The translations under genes and the position numbers were made by a program. Below, piece after piece: positions 1-11,480 of a stretch of 64,000 bases of DNA. Every line of letters begins with the position of its first letter. Within the stretch, counting starts at the first letter, position 1. This DNA comes from Molossus alvarezi (lineage: Eukaryota > Chordata > Mammalia > Chiroptera > Molossidae), in NCBI GenBank assembly GCA_037176705.1, contig CM073886.1, positions 89,997,501 through 90,061,500 of the forward strand. Reading direction: 5' to 3'. Under the pieces are notes generated by a model that was given only the letters and a program-made list of their open reading frames with translations, was not told the DNA's origin and made no database searches.

Positions 1-324
1 ATTTGTCCAAGAAGACAAAGGGGTCTCCACCCAGGAATAGTGGGGGGATGGAGCCTTATTTAAAAACATCTGAGCATTCTGAGTGGAAACCTTCACTCAA
101 GAAAGCTATACCCGTCACTGTCCTGAGAGACGCTGCCAGCCAGTCCTTGAGATAGATCCTATGGGAACTTCACTTCACTGGAAACCACCTAGCATGTGAC
201 CAAGGTCATTCTTGGTTTTACTCTGATTCTTACTGGAACCACGGAGCCCACACAGGCCTATACAGATGGGAATAATCTGAACCTGTCAAGAATGCCTGAG
301 CTTAGGCAATACTGACTACCCCAT

Positions 325-455
325 TCTAGTGCTTTATCTCCATGTTCAGATGATGAGGCTGAGGTTCCAAGATGAATGCATGAGCAGAGCTGAGACTGGA
401 ACCATTGTTTGACTCCAAAGCCTATGCTTTGTCTGCTTTTTAATACTCTCTTGAT
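325..455 (-). repeat. MIR SINE fragment (old, diverged)
   Basis: The order of short blocks (GATGAGGCTGAGG, then GCAGAGCTGAGACTGGAACC, then TGACTCCAAAGCC) matches the reverse complement of the MIR core and tRNA-like head. Divergence is high, as expected for this mammal-wide SINE. No target-site duplication is visible. Confidence 0.6.
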
Positions 456-2809
456 AAAACAGGGTGTGTCCAAATAAGAGTGTCTATGAAACTAAAGATG
501 CAGAGCCTAGAGGAGACTTGGAAAAGACAGGGAGGAACCTGGTTACTCCTTTTGAATATTTAAAGGCTTATCATCTGGAAAATAAGTTAAATTGTTCTGT
601 GTACTCCATGAGTTGACCTTGGATCAACTAGACATCATAAGGAGATAACTTTCAGTTGATAGCAGTACAGGGACCCAACATGGAATGGACTTCCTTCCTA
701 GGTAGTGAGATATCCACCACTGGAAGTATGCAAGCAGATACTGAGCAAGCGGGTCAGGAATGTGGAACACTAACTAAGAAGATGGGTCTCACTCTCTGCT
801 AAGATTCTATGACGCTAAGAAGGTAGGAATTTGTCAGAACCTCTGAACCTTGGCTGATTCCTGGTTCCATGTTCCATAGTTCTGCTCACCCAGAGTAGCC
901 AAAGCTTCTCATCACCAATAGGTGTCCCTTGGAGATGCCCTATGCCCGGCCTGCTGACCTTCACTCACTGGAGCCTGTGGTTAGTACATCATCCCGGCTC
1001 CCCCCTGCCCCCAAGAGCTCACAAAGTTGGGGAGAGAGGACAGGTCTACCCAAATCTACGCACTTTGAGTCAGAGTGTGAGGAACACCTTAGAAGTGGTG
1101 TGGTGGTGGCTGCAGGGGGTTGTTGGGGGTACTGCTGGGAGAGGGAGATGTGGGCCCATGGGAGGAATGAGTGACGTGGGGGGGAGAGGTGAGGAGGGTG
1201 TTAGTGTGACATTTGTGGCTACAGGCTCTGGGGAGTGGGTACTCTAGAGAGAGGGTGAAGGAATGGACAAGCCCCGAAAGTCTGCAGGGACCTCACATCC
1301 TTGGTACTGACCCCTGCAGAGCTCTAATGTCACCAGAGAACGGGAGGAATGACAGGAGAGCCTCTGCCTTCTCCTCTGAAGACCAGCCTCCAAATGCAGC
1401 AAGTCATTGTCTAGGCAATGCGGGAATAACCTCGCCCGCAGCATCCAGAGAGCTGTCCTCAAGTTCAGCTGTGCGGGGCGCCAGCTGTGTAAGCTTGGAA
1501 GGCACTTGACAACTCTGGTACTTGGGGCCCAGATGTGCAGAGAAAGGGGTCAGGCCTCTATCGTCCATTGCAGTGGGGACACTCAGAGTCCAGGATTCTG
1601 GGCCATCCATATGCCCACAGAACCTAACGCATGTCAGCCTCCATGAGGGCTGCTTATTTTTTCTGTGAGTGAAACACATATTAATATTTTCACTTTAGTG
1701 CTTCACTTTCTGAACAGAATTAGGGAGAGAAGAAGATTCAGGATGGGCCAGGCCAAGGAGCAGGTGCTGTGCATCATTCCATTCTAGGTCTGGGCCCATC
1801 TCCCCCAGTATCTTTTCCCCCAGAACGGAAACTGCTCCTCTGCAGTGAAGGACAGTAGCAGATGGGATGAGTCCTGATGGTAGTGAGACAGGGAGACAAA
1901 GAAAGCAGGATTCACAGTGGATTCATCCATGGAGGGGCGACGAGACCCAGGGACCTAGAGGGGGGCTGTGGAAAGTAGCTTAGGGTTCTGGAAGAGCCTA
2001 TGGGACCAGGCACTGGAAAGTGTGGGTTTACTCACCCTTCCTGGAAAGGGACCGCCGACCTTCCAGGTGCTCTGTTTCAAAGGCCCCGTTTCATGACCAC
2101 AAATGAGAATGTTCTGTAAACAGCCCATCTGTCGCCCACTTTTGCAAATATTTAATGCTGTTCACATTCTGTTCACAAGGGAAATGGTGACACAGAGCTA
2201 CTTGCCCACCATAAATCTGTCCAATGGAATGATTAATGAATTGTCAACATCAGGAACATCATGATGGCTGGGACTGTGGGGACACCTGGGGTACCTGCCC
2301 TCCTGCAGAAGCTACTTAGCTCCGGTGAGGAGCTACAGCTTCCTCTTCCTCGCCCTCCTTCAGCTCATCATCTCCCAGTGTGGGTGATGGGGCAGCACTG
2401 CTCAGCTCGGAGGGTCCCAGGGAAAGAAAGAAGGAGGAAGAAAGGGGGCTCTCGGTGAGCCTGGAGTCCACGGCCTCTGTCTCACAGCTTTCCACGGTCA
2501 CCTCCCTGTCCCCTGCCCCACTTCGGTCCCACAATTTGAACTGCCTTCTGCTTTCCCCAACCTCCTCCTACCTTATCCGAGGAAGAGCAAGGACAGTGTA
2601 TGGCAGCTGCCCCAGCTTCTCCCCGCCTCCTGACTTACCCTGCTTTAGACTCACATTCGGGGAGCACTGCACAAATTTGGGGTTTCCTTTCTTATACATG
2701 CTTTGTAATAATGATGAGAAAGAAATCTTTTCTTTTTGGTTTCTGTCTAAAATTTTCCAACCAGTGGGCTCTTACTGAAAAAGCAGCAATGTATTCATAC
2801 TTCTGTCCC
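456..2809. other. Unique sequence, no gene or repeat recognised
   Basis: About 2.35 kb of mixed-composition DNA. Short overlapping open frames occur near 929-1680 on both strands, but none has a recognisable domain or splice-consistent structure. The AT-rich piece at 2085-2245, around CAAATATTTAATGCTG, looks like possible conserved non-coding DNA. I see no promoter, RNA gene or repeat. Confidence 0.5.
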
Positions 2810-3140
2810 TTGAATTTTCTCACTTAGCAATGTGTGCTGAGATTGTCCATGTTAGCTCTACAGAAGTAGGTCTGTGCTTCCACCCGTCTTGTGGATGGCC
2901 GCAGAGCATCCCACCATCTACTCTAATGTATACTCTCACTTCCATCGTCATGGGCATTTAGGTCATTTTCAGACTTCTGTTATTTCAGACAATGCTACAG
3001 TGAAGTACACATATTTACATATATGTGTATACGTGTATGTATATATGTATGTTTCAGCTCATGTGTAAGCATATCCATAGGATACATATCTAGAGGTTGA
3101 TTAGTGGAACTGTTTGGTCAAAAGGTATGCTCACAACATT
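2810..3140 (-). mobile_element. Old L1 fragment (3' region, minus strand)
   Basis: In the reverse sense this resembles the end of L1 ORF2 and the 3'UTR: a GCAGAGCATCCCACC-like block, then GGGCATTTAGGTCATTTTC, then an AGTGGAACTGTTTGGTCA block that is typical of antisense L1. It is highly diverged and has an internal TATATGTGTATACG low-complexity stretch. No tail or duplication was found. Confidence 0.5.
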
Positions 3141-3650
3141 TCTATAGATAAATATAGCTAGATAGAGTATAAATCATAAATATAAATCTCATCCATAGCT
3201 TATGAAACTAAACTCTTCAAATTAACAAGTGAGAGGAGATATATATACACTTCTCCTATTGTTTTACTTACTCTAGACATTTTAGGTTATAAGCGTTTTG
3301 TGTTCTAGATGGCCTCTATTTGGGGGATTAAATAGAATTTTCTGGAATTGGAGTATTTGAGATAGAAAGGTTTGCAGACTAATTAATTAAAGGACAATAG
3401 GGCATTGAGAGATCAGCCTCTACCTAGTTATTCCCAGTTATTTCCTTCCCACTAAATCCATGAGTTACATTATTTATATTTGATGAATGAATGAATAATA
3501 GAACTGTGAAGACTGCTCAAGAATCCAAGGTGGGTGTTGAGGTTTGGCTACTATCCTCTCCTTTGAGTGGCACCCTGGTGAATCAGTACCCTTCAAGCAT
3601 GTGAGATGCAGTTTTGCCACTTTATTTGTGAATCTGCAGGCTTTTGGCTA
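3141..3650. other. AT-rich unique sequence
   Basis: About 500 bp of AT-rich DNA with no open frame of interest and no repeat that I recognise. Confidence 0.5.
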
Positions 3651-3658
3651 TCATTTCT

Positions 3659-3877
3659 TTTTTTCCAATTTTTTCTTTATTAATTTTAGAGAGAGAAGAA
3701 GGGAGAGGGAGAGAGAAAGAAACATCAATGACAGAGAACATTGATTGGCCACCTCCCGCATGCCCCCCACTGGTGATCAGACCCACAACCTGGGCATGTG
3801 CTCTGACCGGGAATCGAACCAGTGACCTCTTGGTGCATGGGTTGACGCTCAACCAAGTGAGCCACACTAGCTGGGCT
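3659..3877 (-). mobile_element. Ves SINE (short-tail type)
   Basis: This is a reverse-oriented tRNA-derived SINE: A-rich tail complement TTTCTTTATTAATTTTAG, a GA-rich stretch, the B-box complement GGGAATCGAACC, and the head complement GAGCCACACTAGCTGGG. An 8-bp direct repeat, TCATTTCT, flanks it (3651-3658 and 3878-3885). It lacks the GTCCTCGGGTGAGGATAAAA tail of the other Ves type. Confidence 0.9.
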
Positions 3878-3885
3878 CATTTCTA

Positions 3886-5710
3886 AAATCAAGTATGTGT
3901 TGACAGTCTCGGTAGCCAAGAACGATAGGTTAATATCCATATGCTGATATATTTTGGAGTCAGGTCAAGATCATTCAATTCCTAAATGCTGCAAGACCTA
4001 GCAGAAAGGAGTTTGGACATTGGAGAGGCTCTGAATATGGGTTCTGGTTTGATCTACCACCCAACACTAAACACACAGACCAAGTAAACTGTGGTTGTGG
4101 TAACTACCCAATCCTCCTTCTCTTGGAACCAAGGAGATTGAGCTCCAAACCTAAAGTTTGTTAGAAATAGAAATATTAAATCTGAACATAGTGACTTTAA
4201 AGTTAGTAGATTTCTCCCAGCTTCAGTTTCTTCATCTCTAAAACACTGTAGCTAGTATCTGTTTTCTCTATGTCTGATCTGATCCTCTTCATAACCACCA
4301 CTGCTGCCTAGATATAAGGGGGGAAACTACAAATATAATTCAATTCAGTGACAACTAGCCTAACCCAACACTTAAAGCAGTTTCTTTAGTTAATGCCATT
4401 GCTTTCACATAAACACCCAGTCTTGCAAGGTTCTGCTCCCTCCCATGTCTCCTCCCCAGATGACAGCTTCCTGTGGTTTAGATAAACCTGGGCATATCCT
4501 TGTACTATCTTCTTAGTCCTCTGGTCTCCTCTTTCTGCCTGGTTGCTGGGTGGCCTCCTGCCAGCCAACAGTGATTTCAATCTCTCGTGTTTTGGCCTGT
4601 TCTCTTGGCTAAATTAGAGGCTGGTGGACCTCCTCTGCTGACATGGACTTAGCTGGGTCCTTACTGGAACTGCGAACCCCTAAAATCTGACTATGACTCC
4701 CATTCAATCCCCAGACTAAGAAGCCAGCCTCATAGTTCTTAGCTGCATTTTCAGTTCACTCCAATCACTGTGAATGCATCTCCTCATTCCCACCGATACT
4801 CCCTCATCTCTTCAGCCTGACTCTAAGCAGACTGAATATCTCTTAGGATTACATTTCTTTCACTTAAAAAAATAGAGAGGATCTAGAGGCAGAGCCACAA
4901 AATCATCAAAGATCCAGACTTCCTCTATGTTTGTGCTTTGTGGGCATGCTTCTACACTCAAGATCACCTCATGTTACAGGATGGCAGCTGAAGCTCCAGC
5001 CATTGTGTCCAGCTTCCAGGCAATAGGAAAAAGGATGGGGAGTGTATATCTGCTGGTTCAGCTTCCTTTAAAGAGCCATATCAGAAGTTCCACTCAAATT
5101 TTTGCTTACATTTCATTGTCCATAATTTAGTTCTATGGCCATATCTAGTTACAATGTAGTCTTTCAAGTGGGTAAATTTCTGCCCCTAAATTGGGATTCT
5201 ATTACTTAGAAAGACAATGAAATGAATAATAAGGAGATAGGCAGTCATCACTGCTGACCACTAGAAACCTCTATATCCATTTCATCCTATTCCAGGCCCC
5301 AGAGTCCTCACTCAGAGTTTTTTCTCTGTCTTGCAGCCTGGCAGCCCCAGGCTGTGGTTTGTTCTGCAAGGTAGTCTCCATGACTTCCACACAAGGTGTC
5401 TCCCCAAGATCTCTTCTGCTACCTCAACCGAACAGTGCTCCCTCTCCCACCATTGACACGTATCCAAATATCCCCCTGGACTCCCTCCGGAGAAAGCAAG
5501 GCCAGGCTCTCATGTCGCCACCTCGTCTTTCCCGTTTCATCCTCTTCTTCTCCACGACCCTCAGGGATAAAAGGGGCAGGAGTCCCACCTCCTCCTTCTC
5601 CTTCTCCTTTCTATCCTTCACCTTCCTGTGCCACATCCCACAACCCTGCCTCCCTTTCCCAGATGCAGTGGGGGAGAGAATGACTGCCAGGGACTATAGG
5701 GAAGAAAAAT
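3886..5710. other. Unique sequence, nothing recognised
   Basis: About 1.8 kb with no recognisable gene or repeat. A pyrimidine-rich stretch lies at 5310-5340 and ends in CTTGCAG, a good-looking splice acceptor. The first GT afterwards would leave only about a 35-base exon, so I give this no weight. The open frame from 5359 runs into the adjacent SINE. Confidence 0.5.
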
Positions 5711-5726
5711 TAAAATGCACTGACTT

Positions 5727-5954
5727 GCCCAGCCAGTGTGGCTCAGTGGTTGAGTGTCAACCCAGGCACCAAAAGGTTGCTGGTTCGATTCCTGGTAAGG
5801 ACACATGCCCAGGATATGAGCCAAATCCCCAATGCAAGGGCATGCAGGAAGCGGCGAATCGATGTTCTCTCTCATCATTGTTTCTCTCTCCCTCTCCCTT
5901 CCTCTCTCTCTAAAATCAATAAAGAAAAAAATCTTTTTAATAAATTAATTAATA
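5727..5954 (+). mobile_element. Ves SINE (short-tail type)
   Basis: The head GCCCAGCCAGTGTGGCTCAG, B-box GGTTCGATTCC, pyrimidine tract and AAAATCAATAAAGAAA tail are all present. A 16-bp target-site duplication flanks the element with one mismatch: TAAAATGCACTGACTT (5711-5726) and TAAAATGCCCTGACTT (5955-5970). Confidence 0.92.
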
Positions 5955-6192
5955 TAAAATGCCCTGACTTAAAATTTTGAACATGTTATCCCTGTCACAC
6001 CTACATTCTTTTTTATTTATTCAGCACATGGTAAGCAAATAGGCCTTCTAATGAACAATAGGGTTGTCTTGGGAATCAAATGAGATAAAATATGGAAATC
6101 TCTTGCCCCAGTGTGTGGCATGTTGTACATGTTTAGTCGATGTCTGCCATTATTGTTATTATTGTTACTGTTATTATTTAAATAGCATTGCA

Positions 6193-6430
6193 GCTCTGGC
6201 CAGTTTGGCTCAGCGGTTAGAGCATCAGCCCACAGACCAGAGAGACCCGGGTTTGGTTCCCACTTAGGGCACGTACCTCAGTTGCAATTTGTCCCCAGCC
6301 CCGGTTGGGGTCGTGTGGGTGTGCCTCTCTCACACTGATGTTTCTCTCCCCCCCCCCCCCGCTCTATCTGAAGATGAATACAAAAATGTCCTCGGATGAG
6401 GATAAAAAAAATAGAAATAAAAAAATAAAC
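6193..6430 (+). mobile_element. Ves SINE (long-tail type)
   Basis: Head CTCTGGCCAGTTTGGCTCAG, B-box GGGTTTGGTTCC, a C-run near 6349-6361 and the long-type tail ATGTCCTCGGATGAGGATAAA. The flanking repeat AGCATTGCA (6184-6192 and 6431-6439) marks the insertion. Confidence 0.92.
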
Positions 6431-6439
6431 AGCATTGCA

Positions 6440-7699
6440 CAGCCAGCCTCAGTCCCCATTCCCTCTTCGCGTCTCCCCACGACGAGCGTGCTGCAGGCAT
6501 GGCTGCATCTCACCGAAAGGTCATTACGTTTCTTCACAGTCTTTTCTGGTTTGCTTTGTTTTGAACCCCATCTTCTGGAAACAGAGATCTTTTTTTTCCT
6601 AAGGAAGGGAGAAATGACTTAGAGGCCTGACTCCTAATTAACTGTGTTCTTGGACGCCCGGGCCTGAGTGAGTCATGGTCCTTTTGGGGAGGGGGCTAAT
6701 TGGAAAAGGGAAGATTGATGACAGTCTGCGAATGGCGGTGCAGAATTACGGCCGGAGGCTGGGTCGCTGAAGTCGGCCCTGCCACACCGCACCTCGCTGT
6801 GCACCTCCACATTATTTCTTACCCAGGTGACCACCACACTTTGGGTTCTTTCCATAATGGCAGCTCAGGAGGGCATGTGAGTTAAGTAAGGCAAGATGAG
6901 AATTGATCTATTGACAGCCAATCAGGGGGTTGGCTCAGTGATTCTGAGAGGGAGTTGCCAGAGGCCCTGCACTGTAATTGCACTTAAATAGATCTGAAAA
7001 GGTGTCAGGAGGAAATGGGGGTGTACATTGTTTCCTCGGGTGCATTTGGGCCTCAGCATCCACCAGCCGCATAGGATTTCCTAGGGTTGAGCAGGAAACC
7101 CCTAGAGCTTTGGAACTGTAAATAAGTAGGTCGTTTCGATGTAAGAAAAATATGAATGAGTGCATTTGTAAACAAATATAGTGCAGCTACTTTCAAGGAC
7201 ACACACAGACACCTAACAGAAATGTAAGCAGATACTTGAAATAGCCTCAGAAAATGTCACCAGCAGAAGTTTCTCTCACCCAGCAACCAGCGGGGCCTCC
7301 CGGGTCACAGAGAGGAGCAGAAAGTTGGGGCAAGAATTCAGGCCTGACTGAGGGGTTCGGCAGCAGCCCCAAGTGGAGCTCTCCGAAGAATCTTCCGGAA
7401 AATCTGTCCCCATTTCCTCTGGTCTCCGACACAAGAAGCCCCACGAGGGGCGTGGCAGCCGAATCTGGAAGGGTTCCTGTTGATGTACATTTCACATGGA
7501 GGGCAGTGTTCCTGGTAGGGAAGGACTCTCCTGGTGATGCCTGAAATTCAACTACTCTGGAGAAAACAAGAGGAGGGCGTGAATGTTGGTGGAACTGGAA
7601 TCAACGTTAGGGACACATCAGGGAATGGATTTGGGCAATGCCAGATGAAGACCTTGGTGTCCTGGTTGACGCTAGTATATACTTAATAAGCGACAAGAA
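6440..7699. other. Unique sequence, possible conserved non-coding DNA
   Basis: About 1.26 kb with no recognised repeat. The part around 6620-6900 mixes homeodomain-like TAATT sites with a TGAGTCAT AP-1-like site, which suggests a regulatory element but does not prove one. No coding structure is supported. Confidence 0.35.
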
Positions 7700-7885
7700 T
7701 AACCACTTACTTGTAGCATCTCATTGATTCACACAGCAAACACATGAAGCAGGTAATATTATTATCCCCATTTGATAGATGAGGACAATGAGGCACAGAG
7801 AGATTAAGAAATTTACTTAAAATTATAGATTTTGTAAACAGTAAAGATTTGAACCTGAGGAGTCTGACTCCAGAGACCCGTGTTA
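7700..7885 (-). repeat. MIR SINE
   Basis: A clear reverse-orientation MIR: TATTATTATCCCCATTTGA, then GATGAGGACAATGAGGCACA, then GAACCTGAGGAGTCTGACTC, ending near CCAGAGACCCGTG. Core and head are present in the expected order. Confidence 0.85.
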
Positions 7886-9099
7886 TCACAGGAACACGTC
7901 CTAAAACCAATATTGGGCATACCAAATCTCCCAGCAGTAAAACTGATACATCAGGGAACTGATCCTTTTAACATTAACTGTAAGGTACATTAGCATAAAT
8001 TTCCGCAAGGTAATTTTCAGTTAATTATAGAATATTCCATTCTACTCAGGGCTGTCCTTCTATACGTGAGTTAATTTTTTCCCCTACGTTTTAAACTAAT
8101 TGCCTTTGATGTGTGTCTTTAGCTCAGATTTACCTTTTCACTTTTTAAAAGCCAGTGTCCAGGAATTAGTTCAGAGCCACCGAAGAACAATGACTTACCT
8201 GGAAGTTGCACTTGGGGCTCCCACCGGGTTTCGGCATTTCCCTCCGACAGCCTGGACTGGAGCCCCCGTCGTGCCCAGCACAGAGCTGGTACCTGCCCCG
8301 CAGCTGAGGGTGAAAAGGTGGAAGAGAATCCGAGGGCACTGTAGACTCCCCTGTTCACTCACTGACGCTGAGAGCTACCTTGCAGTAGCTGTCGTTTTTC
8401 TCTAAGAAATTTTAGCTTTATTGCCAGAAATAAAAATAGCCTAAGCTATTTTGTGTTCATATTTTACGACTCATTTTGAGAATTAATATTTTATAAGAAA
8501 ATTATTTTGATTCAAAATGTGACTTTTAAAAGGTTTATGGTATTCTTAAGTGTAACTTTTATTATGCCTTGGGGCCAGCAGCTTTTCTAGAAGAATGTAC
8601 TGTAGTTATTGATGTCTTGTACCCCTTGTGAATTTCCCTTCGTGTGCTGAGGCTGAAATGAGAGAAATTATTTTCTGTACATAATTCACTCCCTTCTTTC
8701 CACCTCTCCCCCTCCTTTTCCCTGGCTGCCTTTTTCCTTTCAGCGTAAAATATATAAAATAGCCACGATCACAAGGGGAAGAAGGGTTTTAAAAAATAGG
8801 TTGTGTTTCAAACAAGCCAAAGTTAAATTAAAAGAATGGGAGGCTACTCATTAAGAACTGGGTAAGAAGATGTGGAAAACCGAACTTCCAGTTCTACCCC
8901 AGTCTAATGCCCTTCCCTCCTGACCATTCTTTCTTTTTCTCTCTTCCCTGGTCTGGGTTGAAATAATTGATCTCCTTTTCAGCCTTCCCCATTATGGAGA
9001 GGCAGGGACCGACCTTCAGCTGAAGGCACTGCCTGATGCTGTTTAGGGGACCTAGAATACTAACATCCCCAAGTGAAAACAGGAGATGCTCAAGTTCCT
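7886..9099. other. AT-rich unique sequence, conserved-element candidate
   Basis: About 1.2 kb free of recognised repeats. The stretch 7950-8720 is AT-rich with many TTAATT and TAATT motifs and no low-complexity runs, the look of deeply conserved non-coding sequence. This is inference from appearance only. No gene is supported. Confidence 0.35.
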
Positions 9100-9545
9100 G
9101 TATCAGTTTGCTAAGGATGCATAATAAACCATCCCAAATTCAGTGGCTTGAAAAAAATCCTATTGATTTTTTGGACTGGGGGGAGGGACTAGCTAGCTGA
9201 TCTGAGCCAAGTTTGGCTGATAGCGGGGCTCGCTCACGCATCTGTTGTCAGCTCGCGGGCCAGCTGGCCTAAATGGCCTTTTCTGAAACAACTCAGCTGT
9301 CCTCCATGTGTCTCTCACACCCTCGTGTAGGCTGGCCCAGCATGTTCTCATGGTGGTGGCACGGGGCCAGGAGGGAAAGAGGAAGTGCACATGTGCGTTT
9401 CTAGCTTCCACTTGCAATAAACAGGTTTGTTAACATCCCATTGGCCAAGCCAAGTCACGTGGCTAAGCCTGGACTTAAAGTAAGAGGGGACCAAGGGTTC
9501 TAGGGAAGAAAGCCTAATACTGGGAGCCAGTGTGTAGGCCACTCG
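9100..9545 (-). repeat. LTR-like repeat fragment (MaLR or similar)
   Basis: It begins GTATCAGTTTGCTAAGGATG and AATTCAGTGGCTTGAA, which resemble the reverse complement of the 3' end of MaLR-type LTRs. It continues with a CATTGGCCAAGCCAAGTCAC block common in such LTRs. The middle is diverged, so the family is unresolved. Confidence 0.45.
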
Positions 9546-9618
9546 TGCAACCAACCTGTCACAGTTCCCAAATTAAAGCTTGAAACTGAGCAAAAAGGGA
9601 CATTTTGCAAGCAATATA

Positions 9619-10231
9619 TAGTCAATCCTCATTATTTGCAGATTCCATATTTGCAAATTTGCCTACTTGTTAAAATTTGTTTGCAACCACACAATCCATG
9701 TGTGGGACACTTTCACAGTCGTTCCTGTACCTGCACTAAGCAGTGAGAAATTTGAACTGCCCAACGCACATGTCCCCTGCGCTGAGGTGGAACCCGAGGA
9801 TGCTGTGTTTCAGCTCTCATACTACAAGCGAGTGTCCTTTTCAGAGTATGTCTAGAACCACGTTTTTTGCATTTTTGTGCTTGCACTGTGACTGCACTGT
9901 GTAAAATGGCCTCCAAGTGCAGTACTGAAGTGCTAACTTGTGTTCCTAAGCACAAGAAGGCTCTGATGTGCTTTAAAAGAAAATGCATGTTAGACATGCT
10001 TGGTTCAGGCATGACTTACAGAGCTGTTGGCCATGAGTTCAGTGTTAACAAGTCAATACTATTAAATAAGGTGTCTTAATACAGACACCTCAAGTGAAGT
10101 TATGCATTTATCGGTTGATCAAAGGCTCAGAGGAACCTAACCCTGTATTTCAATAGGGTTCAATATTCACTAATTCAGTGTCTACAGCACTGTTATAGGA
10201 TATAATTACCTCAAATAATGAGAATCAACTG
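9619..10231 (+). mobile_element. Tigger-like (pogo/Tc1) DNA transposon relic
   Basis: The ends are imperfect inverted repeats sharing CTCATTATTTG (9628-9638, and its complement near 10211-10221). The frame at 9867-10079 reads a short N-terminal piece containing VPKHKKALMC and YRAVGHEFSVNKS. This resembles the CENP-B/psq-type helix-turn-helix start of Tigger transposases. The DDE catalytic region is absent, so this is a deleted, inactive copy of about 0.6 kb. A flanking TA is visible on the left only. Confidence 0.7.
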
Positions 10232-10797
10232 AGCTTCCATTTACTTTGAGCATTATCTTCTAAAACAGATTTGTAAATAGCAAAAGCTATATGCTTATCG
10301 CCATATATAATTGCACACTTCTGGAAAGCAAAACAAAAACAACTCTTTCACATAAATACCTATCTGGACTTATATAAACAATCTTTTGTTCTAAGCAAAG
10401 CATTTTAAGAATGCACTAATTGGCAAAGGGACACATATTAGTGAGATTCCTGGTGACATTTGACAAATGGTTACTGAGTTCCTCCTATGGGTAACTCTAG
10501 CTGAGGCTTAATTCTATAGTAGATGGATAAAAACGCTGAAAGAATAATAGAGATTCCAGAGAGTAGAATAGGATTCAAATGTGTTTATGAGTCTTTGAAT
10601 AAAGATATTGAGCAAGAAAGAAAGGCACAATCACAAAATGATTCACATAATGAAAGTCAAGGAAAAACAGGATTGAACATGAATACCATTCTCAGGAATG
10701 CATCTATTGTATGTGGAAGTTCAAAGGCATTTTGTCTTGTTATAGCACCCGGTATCCCCAAAGAGCTTTGAGCCCTAAATTTAAGCTTTGATGTTGG
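10232..10797. other. Unique sequence, nothing recognised
   Basis: About 570 bp of AT-rich DNA. An 82-codon frame at 10523-10771 has no recognisable domain and no gene context. Confidence 0.5.
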
Positions 10798-10979
10798 ACG
10801 TGGTGAAGCGGTTAGACAATATCCTATTCAAAAGCTTAGTCTCTGCAATCCGTCAGACCAGGGTCTGGGTCCTAGCTCCACTTTATTGGCTGGGTGACAT
10901 GGCAAAAGACACTCCCTCTGTAGGTCCCAGTTTCTTTATTTATAAAATGGAAGTAATGAGAGTAAGAATATGCATATAA
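10798..10979 (+). repeat. MIR SINE (plus strand)
   Basis: MIR-like order: GTGAAGCGGTTAGA head, CAGACCAGGGTCTGGGTCCTAGC, TGGCTGGGTGACATGGCAA, then AAAATGGAAGTAATGAGAGT. It is diverged but collinear with the consensus. It abuts a second MIR in the opposite orientation. Confidence 0.6.
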
Positions 10980-11480
10980 TCAGACATTTAATGAATGCTG
11001 ACTAAGTTCCTGGCACCCTATTGGGAGTTTTCTATGCATTGCCTCATTTAATCCTCACAACTGTTTTGTTTTTGTTTTTTTGTTAATCCTCACCAGAGGA
11101 TATTTTTCCATTAATTTTTAGAGAGCATGGAAGGGGGAATGGGGAGAAAGAGAGAAAGAGAGAGAAACACTGATGTGAGAGAAACACATTGATTGGTTGC
11201 CTCCTGTTCATGCCCCAACCGGGAATCTAACCTGCAACCCAGGTATGTGCCCTTGACTGGAATTGAACCTGAGACCCTTCAGTGTGCAGGCTGATACTCT
11301 AACCACTGAACAACACCAGCCAGGGCCTCACAACTGTTTCTTGAGTGGGTGCTGTCACTATCCCCACCTTCTACACCAGAAAATAGAGGCAGAGAGAAGT
11401 TAAACCATCTTGCAAAGAATTTGCATCGGCAGGGTCAGAATTTGATCCTAGGCATTCTGACTCTAACTTCCTCATCCTTT
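10980..11480 (-). repeat. MIR SINE split by a Ves insertion
   Basis: The left half (to 11066) and right half (from 11326) join into one reverse-oriented MIR: CATTTAATCCTCACAACTGT, then CACTATCCCCACCTTCTA, GAGGCAGAGAGAAGTTAA and GGCATTCTGACTC. The interruption is a Ves SINE with a perfect 14-bp duplication of MIR sequence. Confidence 0.85.
11067..11325 (-). mobile_element. Ves SINE inserted in a MIR
   Basis: Reverse-oriented Ves with a long-type tail complement (TAATCCTCACCAGAGGATAT), GA-rich stretch and head complement AACACCAGCCAGGG. The perfect duplication CCTCACAACTGTTT occurs at 11053-11066 and 11326-11339, and both copies are MIR sequence. This fixes the insertion order. Confidence 0.95.

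Noticed and set aside
5318..5375. Acceptor-like CTTGCAG followed by AAG/GTAGTC, a 35-base exon
   Set aside because: Too short and unsupported; such pairs are common by chance.
5359..5913. 184-codon open frame
   Set aside because: The second half lies inside a Ves SINE, and the first half is pyrimidine-rich low complexity.
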